From Metarhizium brunneum (lineage: Eukaryota; Ascomycota; Sordariomycetes; Hypocreales; Clavicipitaceae): a stretch of DNA of 64,000 nt. Each line of letters begins with the position of its first letter. Position 1 is the stretch's first letter. Made by a program: the position numbers and the translations under genes. Of this stretch, positions 46,737 to 58,200 are shown in pieces. The stretch covers positions 3,224,001 to 3,288,000 of the forward strand of contig NC_089425.1 of the NCBI RefSeq assembly GCF_013426205.1. The letters are read 5' to 3'. Under the pieces are notes generated by a model. It was given only the letters and a program-made list of their open reading frames with translations. It made no database searches and was not told where the DNA came from.

Positions 46737-47171
46737 TCACGACGTCCTCGTATCTGTTATAACTGCCAGCGGCGGCTGGGCAGGATATGCTGGCGGTCGT
46801 CCGCCAGTCTCCAAGTCCCGTAGCTCCGAACCCTCCTCGCCCGTCTCCTCGCGCCTTGTTGCATGTTGATTATGCAGGGCGGGCGGCTTCTTTGAATCGT
46901 ACGGCGGAGGGGCCTCGCCCAGCTCATTCAAGCCCTCCACCGACCGCGTCTCCGACCATGGCGACCACCTCAGGCCGCGCCTGTATCTGATGTAGGAGCT
47001 ACCCACAAGGACTCTGTCCTCGGGCCAGGCACGCCGGTCGGGGTTTTGTCTCCGTCTTTGGCGGTTCCAGATGAACACTATGAATGTACCGACAGAGAAG
47101 ACGGCAACAAGAGGAATGATGACCCAGACGAAGGGTTCTGTGGACATGCCCGAGGTGTCGGTCGTGGACAT
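46737..47171 (-). CDS. Single-pass membrane protein with two PPxY motifs (RCR-like architecture)
   Basis: A single exon encodes 144 aa. A short polar N-terminus (1-13) is followed by one hydrophobic segment at about 14-35 (FVWVIIPLVAVFSVGTFIVF), then a stop-transfer block NRQRRRQ and a hydrophilic tail. The tail carries two PPxY motifs, PPPY at 88-91 and PPAY at 126-129, which are ligands of WW domains such as those of the ubiquitin ligase Rsp5/Nedd4. This layout (short lumenal end, one helix, Arg block, PY motifs) is that of yeast Rcr1/Rcr2 and other Rsp5 adaptors, although I cannot show sequence homology. The second Met at position 9 is an alternative start. Expected location is endomembrane or plasma membrane with a cytosolic tail. 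Confidence 0.75.
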   Translation of the reverse strand: MSTTDTSGMSTEPFVWVIIPLVAVFSVGTFIVFIWNRQRRRQNPDRRAWPEDRVLVGSSYIRYRRGLRWSPWSETRSVEGLNELGEAPPPYDSKKPPALHNQHATRREETGEEGSELRDLETGGRPPAYPAQPPLAVITDTRTS

Positions 47172-48383
47172 GTCGGACGTGGAGGCCTAGGATTTACTAC
47201 AAAAAGGAAACAAGAACGGCCTTTGACGATTGGGGAAATCAGTAGGGTATCGGGTATGCGGTAGGTAGCTATTAGAGATATCGACGATGGAGTATGCCGG
47301 CGTCGTACTAGGGCGCGGATCTTTGGAGCTGTTATCTTGATGGTCTGAATCTGTGGTGGTGCCGGCCAGAAGTCACAGAGAGGACGGCAAACAAGAGACA
47401 GGCCCGTGGTTTGTGTCAATGTTTCACCGCCGTTGATAAGGAGGAAAATACCGGCATCGCAAACCACGGCAGCTCGAGCGCTGAGATTCAAGCACGCACG
47501 TACGTGGTCAGGTCGAGGTGTCGGGACATTGTTGAAGCAGCCTGCTGGAGCTGCTGGACCACACCACCTTTTTATTCTGCCGGAACGTATCTCAGCATGT
47601 ACCAGACGTGACGTGCATGGAGGGGGTCCGGTGGACGCAGTCAAGCAGTCTCTTGCCTTTCCGGTGACGCAAAGGCTAATACGCGGCAGATGGTTGCAAA
47701 TACGCACTTGGCACCTGCGGAGGGCGCATGGTGGCGAGACTGAACCAACAAGACCCGGAGATGGACGTTGCCGGGCGGCTATGGTTACGCCTCCTCTTGA
47801 CGCCTCCTGCGTTTGGGACGGACGATGAAGGCAAATTTTGGGTCTGCTTTGGGCCGTCTGAGACTAACAGGTAGGATGGCGTCCGTCGTGCCGCGGCATG
47901 ACGGCTTGACGATTGGACTTGACGGGTGCAGCAGGGTCCGGAAGGTGAAGACGTGATTGGATCGATCGCCGCCTTGTACTGTTCTGCACTATCCCATTGA
48001 GTGTGCGAAGGTGCAGCTTTTGTAGCGGACGGGGATGTGGGCTAATAAGAAGCTAATTATTAAAAGATACTTATTTTTCTTAGTAAATAATATAAGAATA
48101 TAAGTATAAATATCTCTAAATATATATAAAAATATTATATAATACTTATATTATAGTAATAAAAGTATTTAATATATCAGAAAAGAGTACGTCCGCTACA
48201 TAACCTGCACCTTCGCACACTCAATGGGATGCGCCACCAGCCCCGCAAAATTTCACGGACCACCAAACACCCATTTCCAGCCAACAACATTGAGTCTCCT
48301 TCACGACTCGGTAGAAGCTGCGTCACCACGTCGCCCGCCCTTCACCAAGTGCACCCAAAGCGGCGCAGCCAAGAGTGACAAAA
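47172..48383. promoter_or_regulatory. Divergent promoter region with inverted-repeat element copy 2
   Basis: This 1.2 kb region separates the PPxY membrane protein (-) from TFB5 (+). Its right half is taken by the second TIR element (48001-48220), which ends only about 160 bases before the TFB5 ATG. No gene is supported. Confidence 0.5.
48001..48220. mobile_element. MITE-like element, copy 2
   Basis: This 220 bp element has the same termini as copy 1 (GTGTGCGAAGGTGCAG at the left, complement at the right) and an AT-rich core. Here the inverted repeat continues outward for ten more bases on each side (ATCCCATTGA at 47991 and TCAATGGGAT ending 48230), so the full element may be 240 bp; in copy 1 the left outer part is changed. 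The core aligns to copy 1 with several C-to-T changes at CpA sites. No coding capacity. Confidence 0.75.
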
Positions 48384-48786
48384 ATGCCACGCGCAATCCG
48401 AGGTTCGTCGAATATTTATCCCTACCATCCGCTCAACGTTTCCCCGCCGACGAGCAGCGTAGCTGACCAGTGCCATTCTCGCAAACTCCAGGCGTCCTGA
48501 TCGAGTGCGATCCCTCCATCAAATCCATCATCGTGAACATCGACAGCGATAACCATGATTTCATCATTGAGGACTTGGACGAGGAGAGGGTTGTAGTCAA
48601 GGAGAATATGGTTCCCTTGCTCAAGCAGAAACTCGAAGATGTGCGTTCCAACCTACCCATCTGCAAGAGCGTAAAATCTAGCCTCCTCACGCTTGTCATC
48701 GTCTCGCAAAACGATACACCACTTACAAGCATTCACAGCGCCTCAGGGAAAACCTCCCGCCCGTCGACGAGTCAGGTTCCGAATAA
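48384..48786 (+). CDS. TFB5: TFIIH subunit Tfb5 (TTDA/GTF2H5)
   Basis: Three exons (48384-48402, 48492-48640, 48739-48786) give 71 aa, the normal size of this tiny subunit. Tfb5 binds Tfb2/p52 in TFIIH and stimulates its XPB ATPase, so it is needed for nucleotide excision repair. The start [20 protein letters not shown] is the family hallmark. [20 protein letters not shown] and [16 protein letters not shown] follow. The first exon has only 19 coding bases; the second donor (GTGCGT) and third exon restore the C-terminal helix, which ends DESGSE. Without splicing the frame would continue into unrelated sequence. The TIR element lies just upstream. Confidence 0.93.
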
Positions 48787-49032
48787 CCACAAGAACCACA
48801 ACCTGTCATTCGTCCATCGTTGGCCACACCAGACAAATACTTGACTTGGATGGCAAGCCTAACTCGACCTCAGGTCTAACGAAGCGCGGCGCACATTTCC
48901 GTATCCGCTCCTTCATATATCAGTACACATGGAAATCGGGTGGCGGCCGTATTTTCGGCTGTGACATCTACTCGAGCACCAGCAAAGCGCATTGTTTTTT
49001 CTATTCTGCGTTACGTTCCCCCTTGTCCACGT

Positions 49033-50018
49033 CTACAGCTTCTCAAACGTCGGCGTCTTCTTCGAAAACACACTCATCAACGCACTCGGCACATCGCCGG
49101 CCTGCAGAGCGACCGAATTCCAAATAGTCGTGTACCGCAACGCAGCGGCGGTGCCATTATCCCTCCCGTAATTCAACAGCTCCTTGGTGCCCTGCACCGC
49201 GACGGGGCTCTTCTCCGCCAGCCGCGACGCCATGTCCAGCGCGGCCTGCACCGTCCGCGCCTTGTCCTCGTGGACTTGGCTCACGAACCCGACCTGCAGG
49301 GCTTCCTGGGCGGAGAAGTCCCTGGCGGACAGGCACACGTCCTTGACCCAGGACGTGGAGCCGACAATCCTGGGCAGGCGCGCGAGGGTGCCAATGTCGG
49401 CGGCGAGCCCAATGTCAACCTCCTTGACGGCGAAGCGGGTGTTGGAAGCGGCGAGGCGGACGTCGGCGCAGCACGAGATGTCGATGGCGAGGCCTAGCGA
49501 GACGCCGTGCAGAGCGCAAATAACAGCTACACGCCGAAGCAAAAGATGCACACCAAGTTAGCTCAGTCCCCAATATCAGGTCCAACCTGCCACGTTTCTT
49601 CCCTCCGCGTAGAGTGACAAGTGGACCTCGGGCAGCGGCAAAGCAACAGTAGACAGTAAAACATACGCTTCTCACACCTCTCCATCTCAGAAATACACCC
49701 CTGAAACTCCCCAATGTGACCCCTTAAAGCCTTGGCCTTGCGCGCGGGATCCAAGTCGCCTCCCTCGCCGGAAAGCGGCCCCTCGGAACTAGCAGCCGAC
49801 ACGTCCAGGCCGGCCGTGAAGGCCCTGTCCCCCGCGCCGCTCAACACCACCACCCGCACGTCGGCATCGTCGCTGAGCTGGCGAAAGACGCGCCCGAACT
49901 CGAGCCACACCGGCCTCGAAAAGGCATTCAGCTTAGACGGCCGGTTCATCTCCAGGTGCGCGACGTACGCCGACGGAAAGGTCACGCGCATGAATTCGTA
50001 CGACGAGTAGGCGGCCAT
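49033..50018 (-). CDS. Delta(3,5)-delta(2,4)-dienoyl-CoA isomerase (crotonase family)
   Basis: Two exons (50018-49667, 49526-49033; intron 140 bp) give 281 aa. The enzyme shifts double bonds of 3,5-dienoyl-CoA to 2,4-dienoyl-CoA in beta-oxidation of unsaturated fatty acids. The crotonase oxyanion regions are GAGDRAFTAGLD (61-72) and CALHGVSLGLA (121-131). Three acids match the catalytic set of rat Ech1 by spacing: Asp133 (LAIDI), Glu153 and Asp161 (VKEVDIGLAADIGTLARLP). The hallmark GLAAD-GTL-RLP places it with Ech1 rather than with plain enoyl-CoA hydratases. The C-terminus ends -EKL, a plausible though non-canonical PTS1 peroxisome signal; no mitochondrial presequence is obvious. The gene converges with TFB5 at a 246 bp spacing. 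Confidence 0.92.
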
Positions 50019-50897
50019 GGCGAAGCGGAGAGCCGAGTGACGCCGTGGCTGGTATGCTGGATGATTTTTCCTCGGCGGTGCTTTTGAAAAAAGAGGGGGG
50101 TGGAATTACGAAACAAATTACCTCGATTTAGAAACACAATTGAATATATATAAATATTCTCAAGGCTCGGTGGGGGATCGTCAAAGTTCGAGGTTCAATG
50201 TTTGAAAGCTCGGCCGCGGTCGACTGTAGCGGCTGCGATGACCTAATCGCCCGCGGAGCCGAGGTCAAGTCCCGTTTGGGAGGCGACCCCCTTCTCCAGA
50301 CTTAACCCTGGCTTGGGGGTTGGGCGCCGATGCCACACTTCACATGCCATCGGCAAAATTCTAGAAACAAACTCCCACGGACTCTCGGGACAGAGTCTCT
50401 CTTGCGGATGAACACCCTGCTGCCAATCAGCGTGTAGACAACATGTTGACGTTGCTGGTGTTTGCTACTCCGCATGCATCATCTCGTTGCCAGCTAATCC
50501 GAGGATGCAACACAGTCTCTCTAACCAAAGTACAACCGTCATCATTCAGTGCTTTGCTATGGACAACCACGCCTGTCGTAGACAAGCGAATTGCCCACAC
50601 GAAGCCTACGTATTCCATCACAACACGGGGCAATGGCTTTTATGGACATGGCGGCTGTAGTCTAGCATGAATTACTACCGTTACCTCAAGCCCGGCGGCC
50701 GATCTGACCGCTAGCCAATCGGACCACCAATAAACAAGGTGTCAACCCAATAGCCCTTATAGTACGTAGCCCCCCAGGGGTTTTAGACAGTTCCTCTCAT
50801 TATGCTCGCATCAACTGATTTACATGTCTTGGCCCTGTCCCCCCATAACAACTGACAAGTTCTACCAACCCTATTGTCGCCAATTTTCAGACGGTAT
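50019..50897. other. Intergenic region between two minus-strand genes
   Basis: It holds the promoter of the isomerase gene (right of 50018) and the 3' UTR of the glucanosyltransferase. An AT-rich spot (GAATATATATAAATATTC-like) lies near 50144-50160. No gene or tRNA was found. Confidence 0.5.
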
Positions 50898-52486
50898 TTA
50901 CAGAAGCAAGGTGCCAAACAGGGTGAAGAAAACTACCATGCCAGTGATGATGAAGGGGGCCTTCTCAACAGGACCGAAAGTTGTGACGCCAGCGCTGTCA
51001 GACTCCTTGGCACCGCTGCCAGTGGGAGACGCTGCACCGCCGGTGACACTAGCGGTAGACGTGCCGGAATCACCAGCGTTCTGGGAACCATCGCCGCTGA
51101 GATCGAAACCTGGGCCCTTGCCAGCGCCGTCCTTCATGTATTTCTCAGCTTGACTAGGCATTTGGGGGACCAGGCTGGGGTTGACCTGCCAGCCAGCATT
51201 GGAAGTAGGGCAGCTGACGGAGTGGGTGGTCGAAGCAGCACCACCTGCGCCAGTAGGGGCAGGGTTGTTCTTCAAAGCAGACTTGAAGGCGTCGTATTCG
51301 TCCAGTTTATCAACAGTCTTGGCCTTGAGCCCACCCTTGAGCTCTACGATGCCGTATTTATTGTCCTCGTACGAGTATTCGTACATGAGACCACCAGAAT
51401 AGACACCAGTCATTTCGCTGCTCATCATGGCCTCGATCTCCTCAAACTTACGGGGGCGGTTGTCAATGCATCCGTACTCGGACAAGCTGTTTATTTCAGA
51501 AAAAAGACAGGACATTAGCTTGCAAGCGATCACCAGTGAATATGTAAGTAGCAACTTACAAGATAGCAAGGCCGTAGTCGGTAAAGTTCTTAACCTTCTG
51601 ATCCCAGCCCGACTGCTTGAAGTTCGTGTTGCACCACGAGTAATCGTTGAATGCGAAAAAGTCGGATCGCATGTCATCAGAGCCGCAGTTCATGTACTGG
51701 GCAGTCTGCAGTCGGTTTGAGGAGACATCTGCAGCGGAATAACCGACAGGAACCTTACGAAGACCACGAGTGTTCATGTAGTTCTTCATGTCGCGGGTGA
51801 CGGCCTTGACGAAAGGAGCAGACTTATCAGTGTCCTTCTCGTCGTTGATGACCTCATTGCCAGAGAAAAAGGCCAGAGTGTTGGGATATCGGGCGAACAT
51901 GTCGACAGTGGCGAAAACGCTCTGGAGGTACTTGGCGTTGTACGAGGGGCCGGGGTCGCCGCGGTTGATAGAGTACTTGGGGTTGTTGACATCGAGGACC
52001 AGGTAGACGCCGGCGTCTTGAAGAGCCTGCATACACTTGTCATGGTTCAAGGTGTTGTCGACGGCGTAGACACGGATGGTATTCACACCAAGGTCCTTGA
52101 AATTGGCGATATCACGGAGACAGACATCGGTGTCGCCAAGAGGATCCTCGTTGGCGGAGGAGCCGCCGGGTTGGTAGTCAATACCGCGGAGGTAGAACCG
52201 CTCCTTGCCCTTCCAGAAGGCTAAGACAGTTCGAGTTAGCACACTGAGCGGATCGTGACAAGATGCGTGCAAAAATCAGGACAGTCAATCGAAGAACTCG
52301 AGAAGAGCAGTGGAGCGATGCCGAGCACGCTGATGGCGAAACAATGGGCGGCAGCTTACCGTTGCCAGAGACCGTGACAGTAGGGAAACTGTCACGCTTG
52401 GTGGGCGGCTCTTGTTCGGTGGGAGTTGGGGAGGCCGTGACGGCGCCAATGGCGGCCAGGGCCGAAGCAAATGCGAAGCCCTTCAT
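50898..52486 (-). CDS. GH72 beta-1,3-glucanosyltransferase (Gas/Gel family), GPI-anchored
   Basis: Three exons (52486-52360, 52220-51560, 51486-50898; introns 139 and 73 bp) give 458 aa. GH72 enzymes cut beta-1,3-glucan and transfer the new end, elongating the wall glucan at the cell surface. A signal peptide (MKGFAFASALAAIGAVTA) is followed by the catalytic domain starting FYLRGIDYQPGG. The acid/base Glu165 lies in FFSGNEVIND and the nucleophile Glu266 in FLSEYGC, which is formed across the second splice junction. Further signatures are VNTIRVYAVD and SDFFAFNDYSWC. The Cys-rich X8/CBM43 module of Gas1-type members is absent; a Ser/Gly/Thr-rich linker and a GPI hydrophobic tail (FIITGMVVFFTLFGTLLL) follow instead. 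Thus it belongs to the GH72-minus subclass. Confidence 0.95.
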
Positions 52487-55287
52487 GATGAATCGATACC
52501 GGGCGGTAAAGCAAATGAGTATGATTACAGTTGTGGTGGTTTAGTCGTGTGAGAATGGCAATAAAAATCCCCTAGAGAGTGGAGGGACGTCAGCGAGAGG
52601 AAGTCGGCGAGGCCAAGTAAGTAGCAGCCAGACTTGAAATTAGAAAGAGAAGACGGGAATAAAAGATCCAACAACGAGAGAGTTGGATTGACGACAACGA
52701 AGGGGAAGTCGCCAGAAGAAGTAACGATTCAGGTCTGTTTGAAGGAGGGAGGAGGAGATTCATTCTGGTGGGAAGACTCGAGGGGGGAGGCACACGGATG
52801 GGCGTCCATTTCGAGAGTCGGGCATAACCATAACTGACACTGGGCTTGCGGGCGCGACTTGGGACCGAGACACAGAGACATACCGGAGGAGGGTTCGAGG
52901 GCTGATGTTTCTCGCACTGTGCGGCTTGGGGGGTGGAAGCATCAATACATGCCATTGACGGGTTGGCAGTGATTGGCAGAGACGTTGGGAAACACCGGAC
53001 CAGGCCAGCAAATGGCAGTCAATGCCACCAGCCAAAAGCCTAGGGATTTGCCAAGGGGCAGGAGGCAGGAGTGGCGTGGTGCTAGGCAAGAACTGGACGG
53101 GCCGGGGATATTCTGCCCTGGAACCTCTTGCCGAATAGCCAGCTAGTCGTGCCGTTGAATGTTGCACAGGAGGAATCACAGATTAGCGCACCACACACGC
53201 CTCCAGCCATTTACTGAGGAAGTATCCAGTCTCGTCAACACTACTACGGAGTACATGTGCTCCGTACTCCGTACAGGCCCGCCATTACAGCCGTTACAAA
53301 AGTCTGGCGACTCTGTGCTCTGTGCTCTGTGCCCGGTATGCATTGTACCACCAGTTGACACAGTACAGGACGCGCCCGCAACTGACGTCTCACTGTGGCC
53401 TGACCTGAAAACATTGGCACTGCCCTGCCCACCATGGCCACGTTGCCGTTCACAATATTGAATCTGCGAGGATCGAATTATATAGTAGCAGGAAGGGAGG
53501 CTTTTATCCTGTTCAACTAGCCCGTCGCAGCGCATTACGAGACCGGTCCGATGGAATGACGCACTATCGACAACACTATCACGATTGGAACCCGTCAAAG
53601 ATGCCACATGGTGCACCCGCGCAACTGGTCGGTGACTCCGACTCGGTATCAACAAGTGCCCATCCCATGCCTCGCCGAGCCGTGGCATCGTTTGTGCCCG
53701 GCAGTTCATTAAATTGTTTGCTCACTTTATGGGGCATAAATATTATTATTTACCCTTCGTCGCGGTCTTGAAACGAGGACTCCTTCATCCCAGGCCCATC
53801 CATCCATTGAGCAATTGGAGGCGCCCTAGTCGTCCCATGCCCCTGAACCACCCCACCACATCGATCTTTCTGCGACACGTCCTTCCCCACACTGTATGCA
53901 TGTTTGCACGTTGAACGGGAGGTGTGCGCATCGCCATCTTGTTTGAGTGGCTCGTCCACTGGTGCCCTGTTGCGCATCTTGGTTAGCTGGTGGCTGCACA
54001 GCCTCTCTCGTGTTTAAAGACCAAGGAAATGCGTCCAAGCCCGTATTAACCAGACTCGACACTTCGCAGGCTCGTAGCCCGTCCAGGTTCCGGGGCCTTG
54101 GAATCCCCGCAGTGCCAGCTACTAACCGGCTCTTCTCCTACTAAGTAATCAGCGCGGAGCCAGCGTTCTAAAGTTAGATTTTTTTTTTCCACCAATTTTC
54201 TAGGGGAAGAACCGCCTTCTCGCTGCTTTCTCTCGACCAGACGCAGCCTAGGTCAAATCACGGTACGAACTACAATGCACGCCGCATATCCGCCCAGGGC
54301 CACTGCCTCCTCACATGGGGATCGACGCACGTCCACGTCACTGAGGGTCTGGTAGTCAACGGCAAGGGTTCTTTCTCAGTGAGACCCCAAGTCAAGGGTC
54401 GCTCCAAAATTCCATCCCTAACACGCCTGCTCATTGACATTACGCCTAATCCAACCCGCCGGCAACTCGGCACGTCAACACATAACCCACCCGCATATTA
54501 GAGAGGGTCAGCAATAAAATAGTACAATCTGCAGTGTCGATGCAGTTCAATGGTTCCCGTCACGTCAAGTAGTTGCTGCGCCGAGTAAAGAAAAGTGTGA
54601 ACTCCCTGACTCAGTACCTTGCTTGTAGTACGTACAATGTACATACCTGCTGTACCTACTATGTACTGTAGGTAAGTACCTTGGTTCGGCCTCTGGAGGG
54701 CTCTTCCACTGACCCTGGTCCGCCAAGGCTCTAGCCAAAAAGGTTATCGCTTCGTCAATCTTGAAGAGCCGGCATCGAGTCTCTCAAGTGCCACCAGATC
54801 GAAAACATCGACAAACATGTAATCGACGTCAAGTATCCCGTTACGCATGCCCTTTCTGAACTATGAGGGCATCCCCCCGCCGTCTCACCCCGTTATACAC
54901 AAGTGTTGCAAGCATTCAGTTTCCTATGCTCTCGGCCGAGTGTGAGCTCACCGTCTCGGAGTGTGAATGACGTTTGTGACATTTTGAGTCATTCTGAGAA
55001 ACACAATCATAATGGCTTAAAATGCCATGGTTGCCTTCGGGGGGGGGGGCCATCGGCTCTATACAACAGGGGCACATATTGATATGCAGTGGGTTACAGC
55101 CATAGTCTACGTCTCCTGGTATATTATATGAGAATGACTGTCATTTGTATGCAGAGTGTAGACGTCCTCCGCTGACTGTACTAATATGTCAGATAGCAAA
55201 CCACCGAGGGAGCAAGCCCTGTTCCAACACATGTACTCTTAACCGCTCTACCCAAAAAGAAGAAGAAGAAGGAAAAAACGCTACCGT
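52487..55287. other. Intergenic region, no supported gene
   Basis: About 2.8 kb. The left part (to about 52950) is the promoter and leader of the glucanosyltransferase. It also contains a TACGGAGTA/TACTCCGTA tract (53242-53275), a CTCTGTG triplet tandem (53311-53331), a GTAC-rich tract with TACCTACTATGTAC elements (54612-54682) and an 11-G run (55039-55049). The right edge is the 3' UTR of the OSBP gene. No coding features. Confidence 0.45.
53311..53331. repeat. 7-bp tandem repeat CTCTGTG
   Basis: Three consecutive units of CTCTGTG, non-coding, in the gap upstream of the glucanosyltransferase. Confidence 0.7.
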
Positions 55288-58200
55288 CTACAACTCGGGC
55301 ACATCAAACAACTGTTGTACACCGCTCCAATTCCCCTTGGCCCGTTCCTCCCAATACCCATCCTTGCCCGTCTTTATCTTCCATACTTCCTCGCCGTCGG
55401 GACTGTCATCTGCCTTCACAAACCACCTGGGCCGATGTGTATCTCCCCTGTCCTCCATTTCTCGGCGCCGAGCACGCTGTGCCTCCTCAAGGTTATGTTT
55501 CCACTTCTCAGCTTCGTCCAAGTCCCCCTTTTCAGCGAAACGCTGGTCTGGACGGAGTCGCGTGTCTGTCGGGGCCATTTTACCCTTTTCGATTTCAGTG
55601 ATTTCGTTGAGACGCGCTGCAAAAAGCGTCATGCCGTAAGTTTGAGATGGGTTGTCCACCATTTTGCCGACATCCCAGATTTCTTCGCTAGCTGCTTTAC
55701 CGGGGCCAATGGTTTTGAGGCCACCGGTCCAAGTCCCCACGAGGCCGCTGCCTGTGTCGTTGCCGTCTGGGCTGAATGTAGTCACGTAGACGTCCTCGGC
55801 ACGGCCACCAAACATGCCTTTACTCTTGAACTCAACACTGGCTTTGTGGCCGGTGGTGTCGTTGGCTACGTGCATTGATCCTACAGGCTCGACGTACTTT
55901 TCACCCATGACAACGTTGCGCAGGAACATGGTTGCTATGTTCCACGAGTATAGCTCATCACTGCCGTCTGCCAAGCGAAGGACAACTCGGACGCGACCCT
56001 CGGTGGTGATTTCGGCGCTCTTTCCCCAGAACTTTTGTCCCGGAGCTGGTGAGTGCGAGAATGACCAGTTTGCCGAGTCGGCTTGCATGGCCAGCCTCAC
56101 CGGCCGATGCTGAACCTTTTCCACGAGCAGTCGAAACCCCCCAGGAATGTCTTTGTTTGTTCTGACCAGTTCAAACGTTTCACCAAGAAGGGGGTTGAAC
56201 GGTTTTCGAATGGCTCGTTCTTTGGCTCGACCGCCGCTGAATTGAGACACAGCAAAGGCCGTAACAAAGAGTATTCGTTCTGTTGGGCTTTTCTGTCTGC
56301 ATGCTTTGTCCAAAAGCTGCGCATATTCAAGTGGCTCGGCAACCTTCTGAAGCAACGATATGGGTTCGTTGGCAGACACGGGCATGCTAATCGTGCTAAG
56401 ATCTTTTCCGACGTTCTTGCGAACGAATGCGATAAGGCTTGGTGGTTGGACAAGCGCTGGCGGTATTCCGGTTCTTCGAGTGACGACTTGGTCAAGGGGG
56501 AGAGGAGTGAGATTCTTCGGCCTGACGGGGTAAACATCACCAGTACCTTCTGTACCAACTCCCTCTTCGTCTTCGATTGAGGATATGGATGAACTCTCGT
56601 GAATAGATTCCTCTTCAGCCTCAGTCTCGGCGGATTCATCCTCGCTGCCATCTATCTTGACGACGCCAGATTTCGCGTCCTCAGCATCAAAGAATTCGTC
56701 CGTGGATGTCGTTTCGATACTCATGCGGGAAGCACCCCCAGCGGATGGGGGTTGCGGCGAACGACGTCTTTTGCTGTTGACAATCAAAGCAGTAAATTCG
56801 GAGACGACGGAATCGAGATCAGAAAGTAGAGCCTCGCAGTGATCATGCAGGGACTTCTCCTCTTGGGCTACTCCGCGAGACCTTCTCTTGGACGCCTGAC
56901 GGGTCACGGTTTCCGCACTGCTAGTGGCACTGGCAAGTGAAGGCACGGCCAGGGCTGATGGAGTGGTTTGTTGGATGGGGGAGGTTGACAGTGATGGGGC
57001 ACTAGACTTTCGTTTCCAGAACGGCTTCTTCTCCACCGTCGCAGGGAAATAACCGTCCTTGTTCTCCTCGTTGGGGGTTCCAAAGCCGGGGGAGAGGAAC
57101 TGTCCGTTTGGCGAAGGTTTTGGCAACTGAGCGACATCTTTTGTCAATCTGCGGAGAGCATCGCGCGTGCCCACAACACGACTGACAAGGGTCTCAACCT
57201 GCTGCCATTCAACGGTTTCACTATGGTATGGATCTTGTGTCCTCTTGAGCGCATGGCCATCGAGCTTCAAACTAGGTTTTGAGGGCTTTGCCAGTGTCTC
57301 GAGACCTCGAGCAAGGCGACTAGCTCGCTCCAGCGCTCGTGCCCAATCCTGAAATTCCTTGTCATTAGGTGCCCGCAGATGCCAAACCTCGGCACCAGAG
57401 TCAATGCTGATTTCTCTTCTTCGCTCATCTGCTGCAATGGCAGCCAAACTGAGGGGGATGGCTCCCCGCAAGGCAGACGAGTTTCGATTGTAGTAGTATG
57501 ACAGAGTGCAAGTTGAGTAGTCCAGTGAGAAGAAGCGGCGAGCATAGCCCTGTCCTTTCTTGCGCCGTCTCTTTGAAAGTGTACCGACATGATAGTTCGG
57601 AGGGACTCCGGTAGCATCACTCTTTGCAGCTGAAGATTGCGCCCTCGCGCGGCCATGACTTGGAAGACTATCAACCGAGGTCGAAGGACCATTCTCATTA
57701 TAAGGACTCCCATGCTTGCCCAAGCTAGACTGACTGTTCTGAGCATTCGGCAACTGCAGGTTCGGCAGATGGTTGGTTGTCTGAGGTGGCGCGCCAGTCG
57801 GATATGTGAGAACCACAAATGTAGCGGTCTTTGAGGTTTGCTTCGAAAAAGTGTTGTCGAAAACCAGGCCATACATGCCGCCTTCGCCTGTATGAACATC
57901 ATGTGTGCCTCTGGAGACCTTGTCCGCTTCGCATTTCCCATGCCAGGAGATCGGGATGAAGCCCTTGCCGGTCAACAAGTCTTGCGCGGTAGTCTCCTTC
58001 TTGGGAAATCGACCTCCTTTGCCATCTGTGGTTCCTTGAACTGGAGCCCCATCGAGTACGTCGCCATTCGCGGAGAGGATTGTCGTTGCGCCGCTGCCCG
58101 GATGTTTAACAATACCGAAGTTACTGGTGATGGAGTATTGTCAGCGAAGGCGGCGATGTTACGGCTCTATTTTGAGATGACTCACATTGATTTCTTGTTC

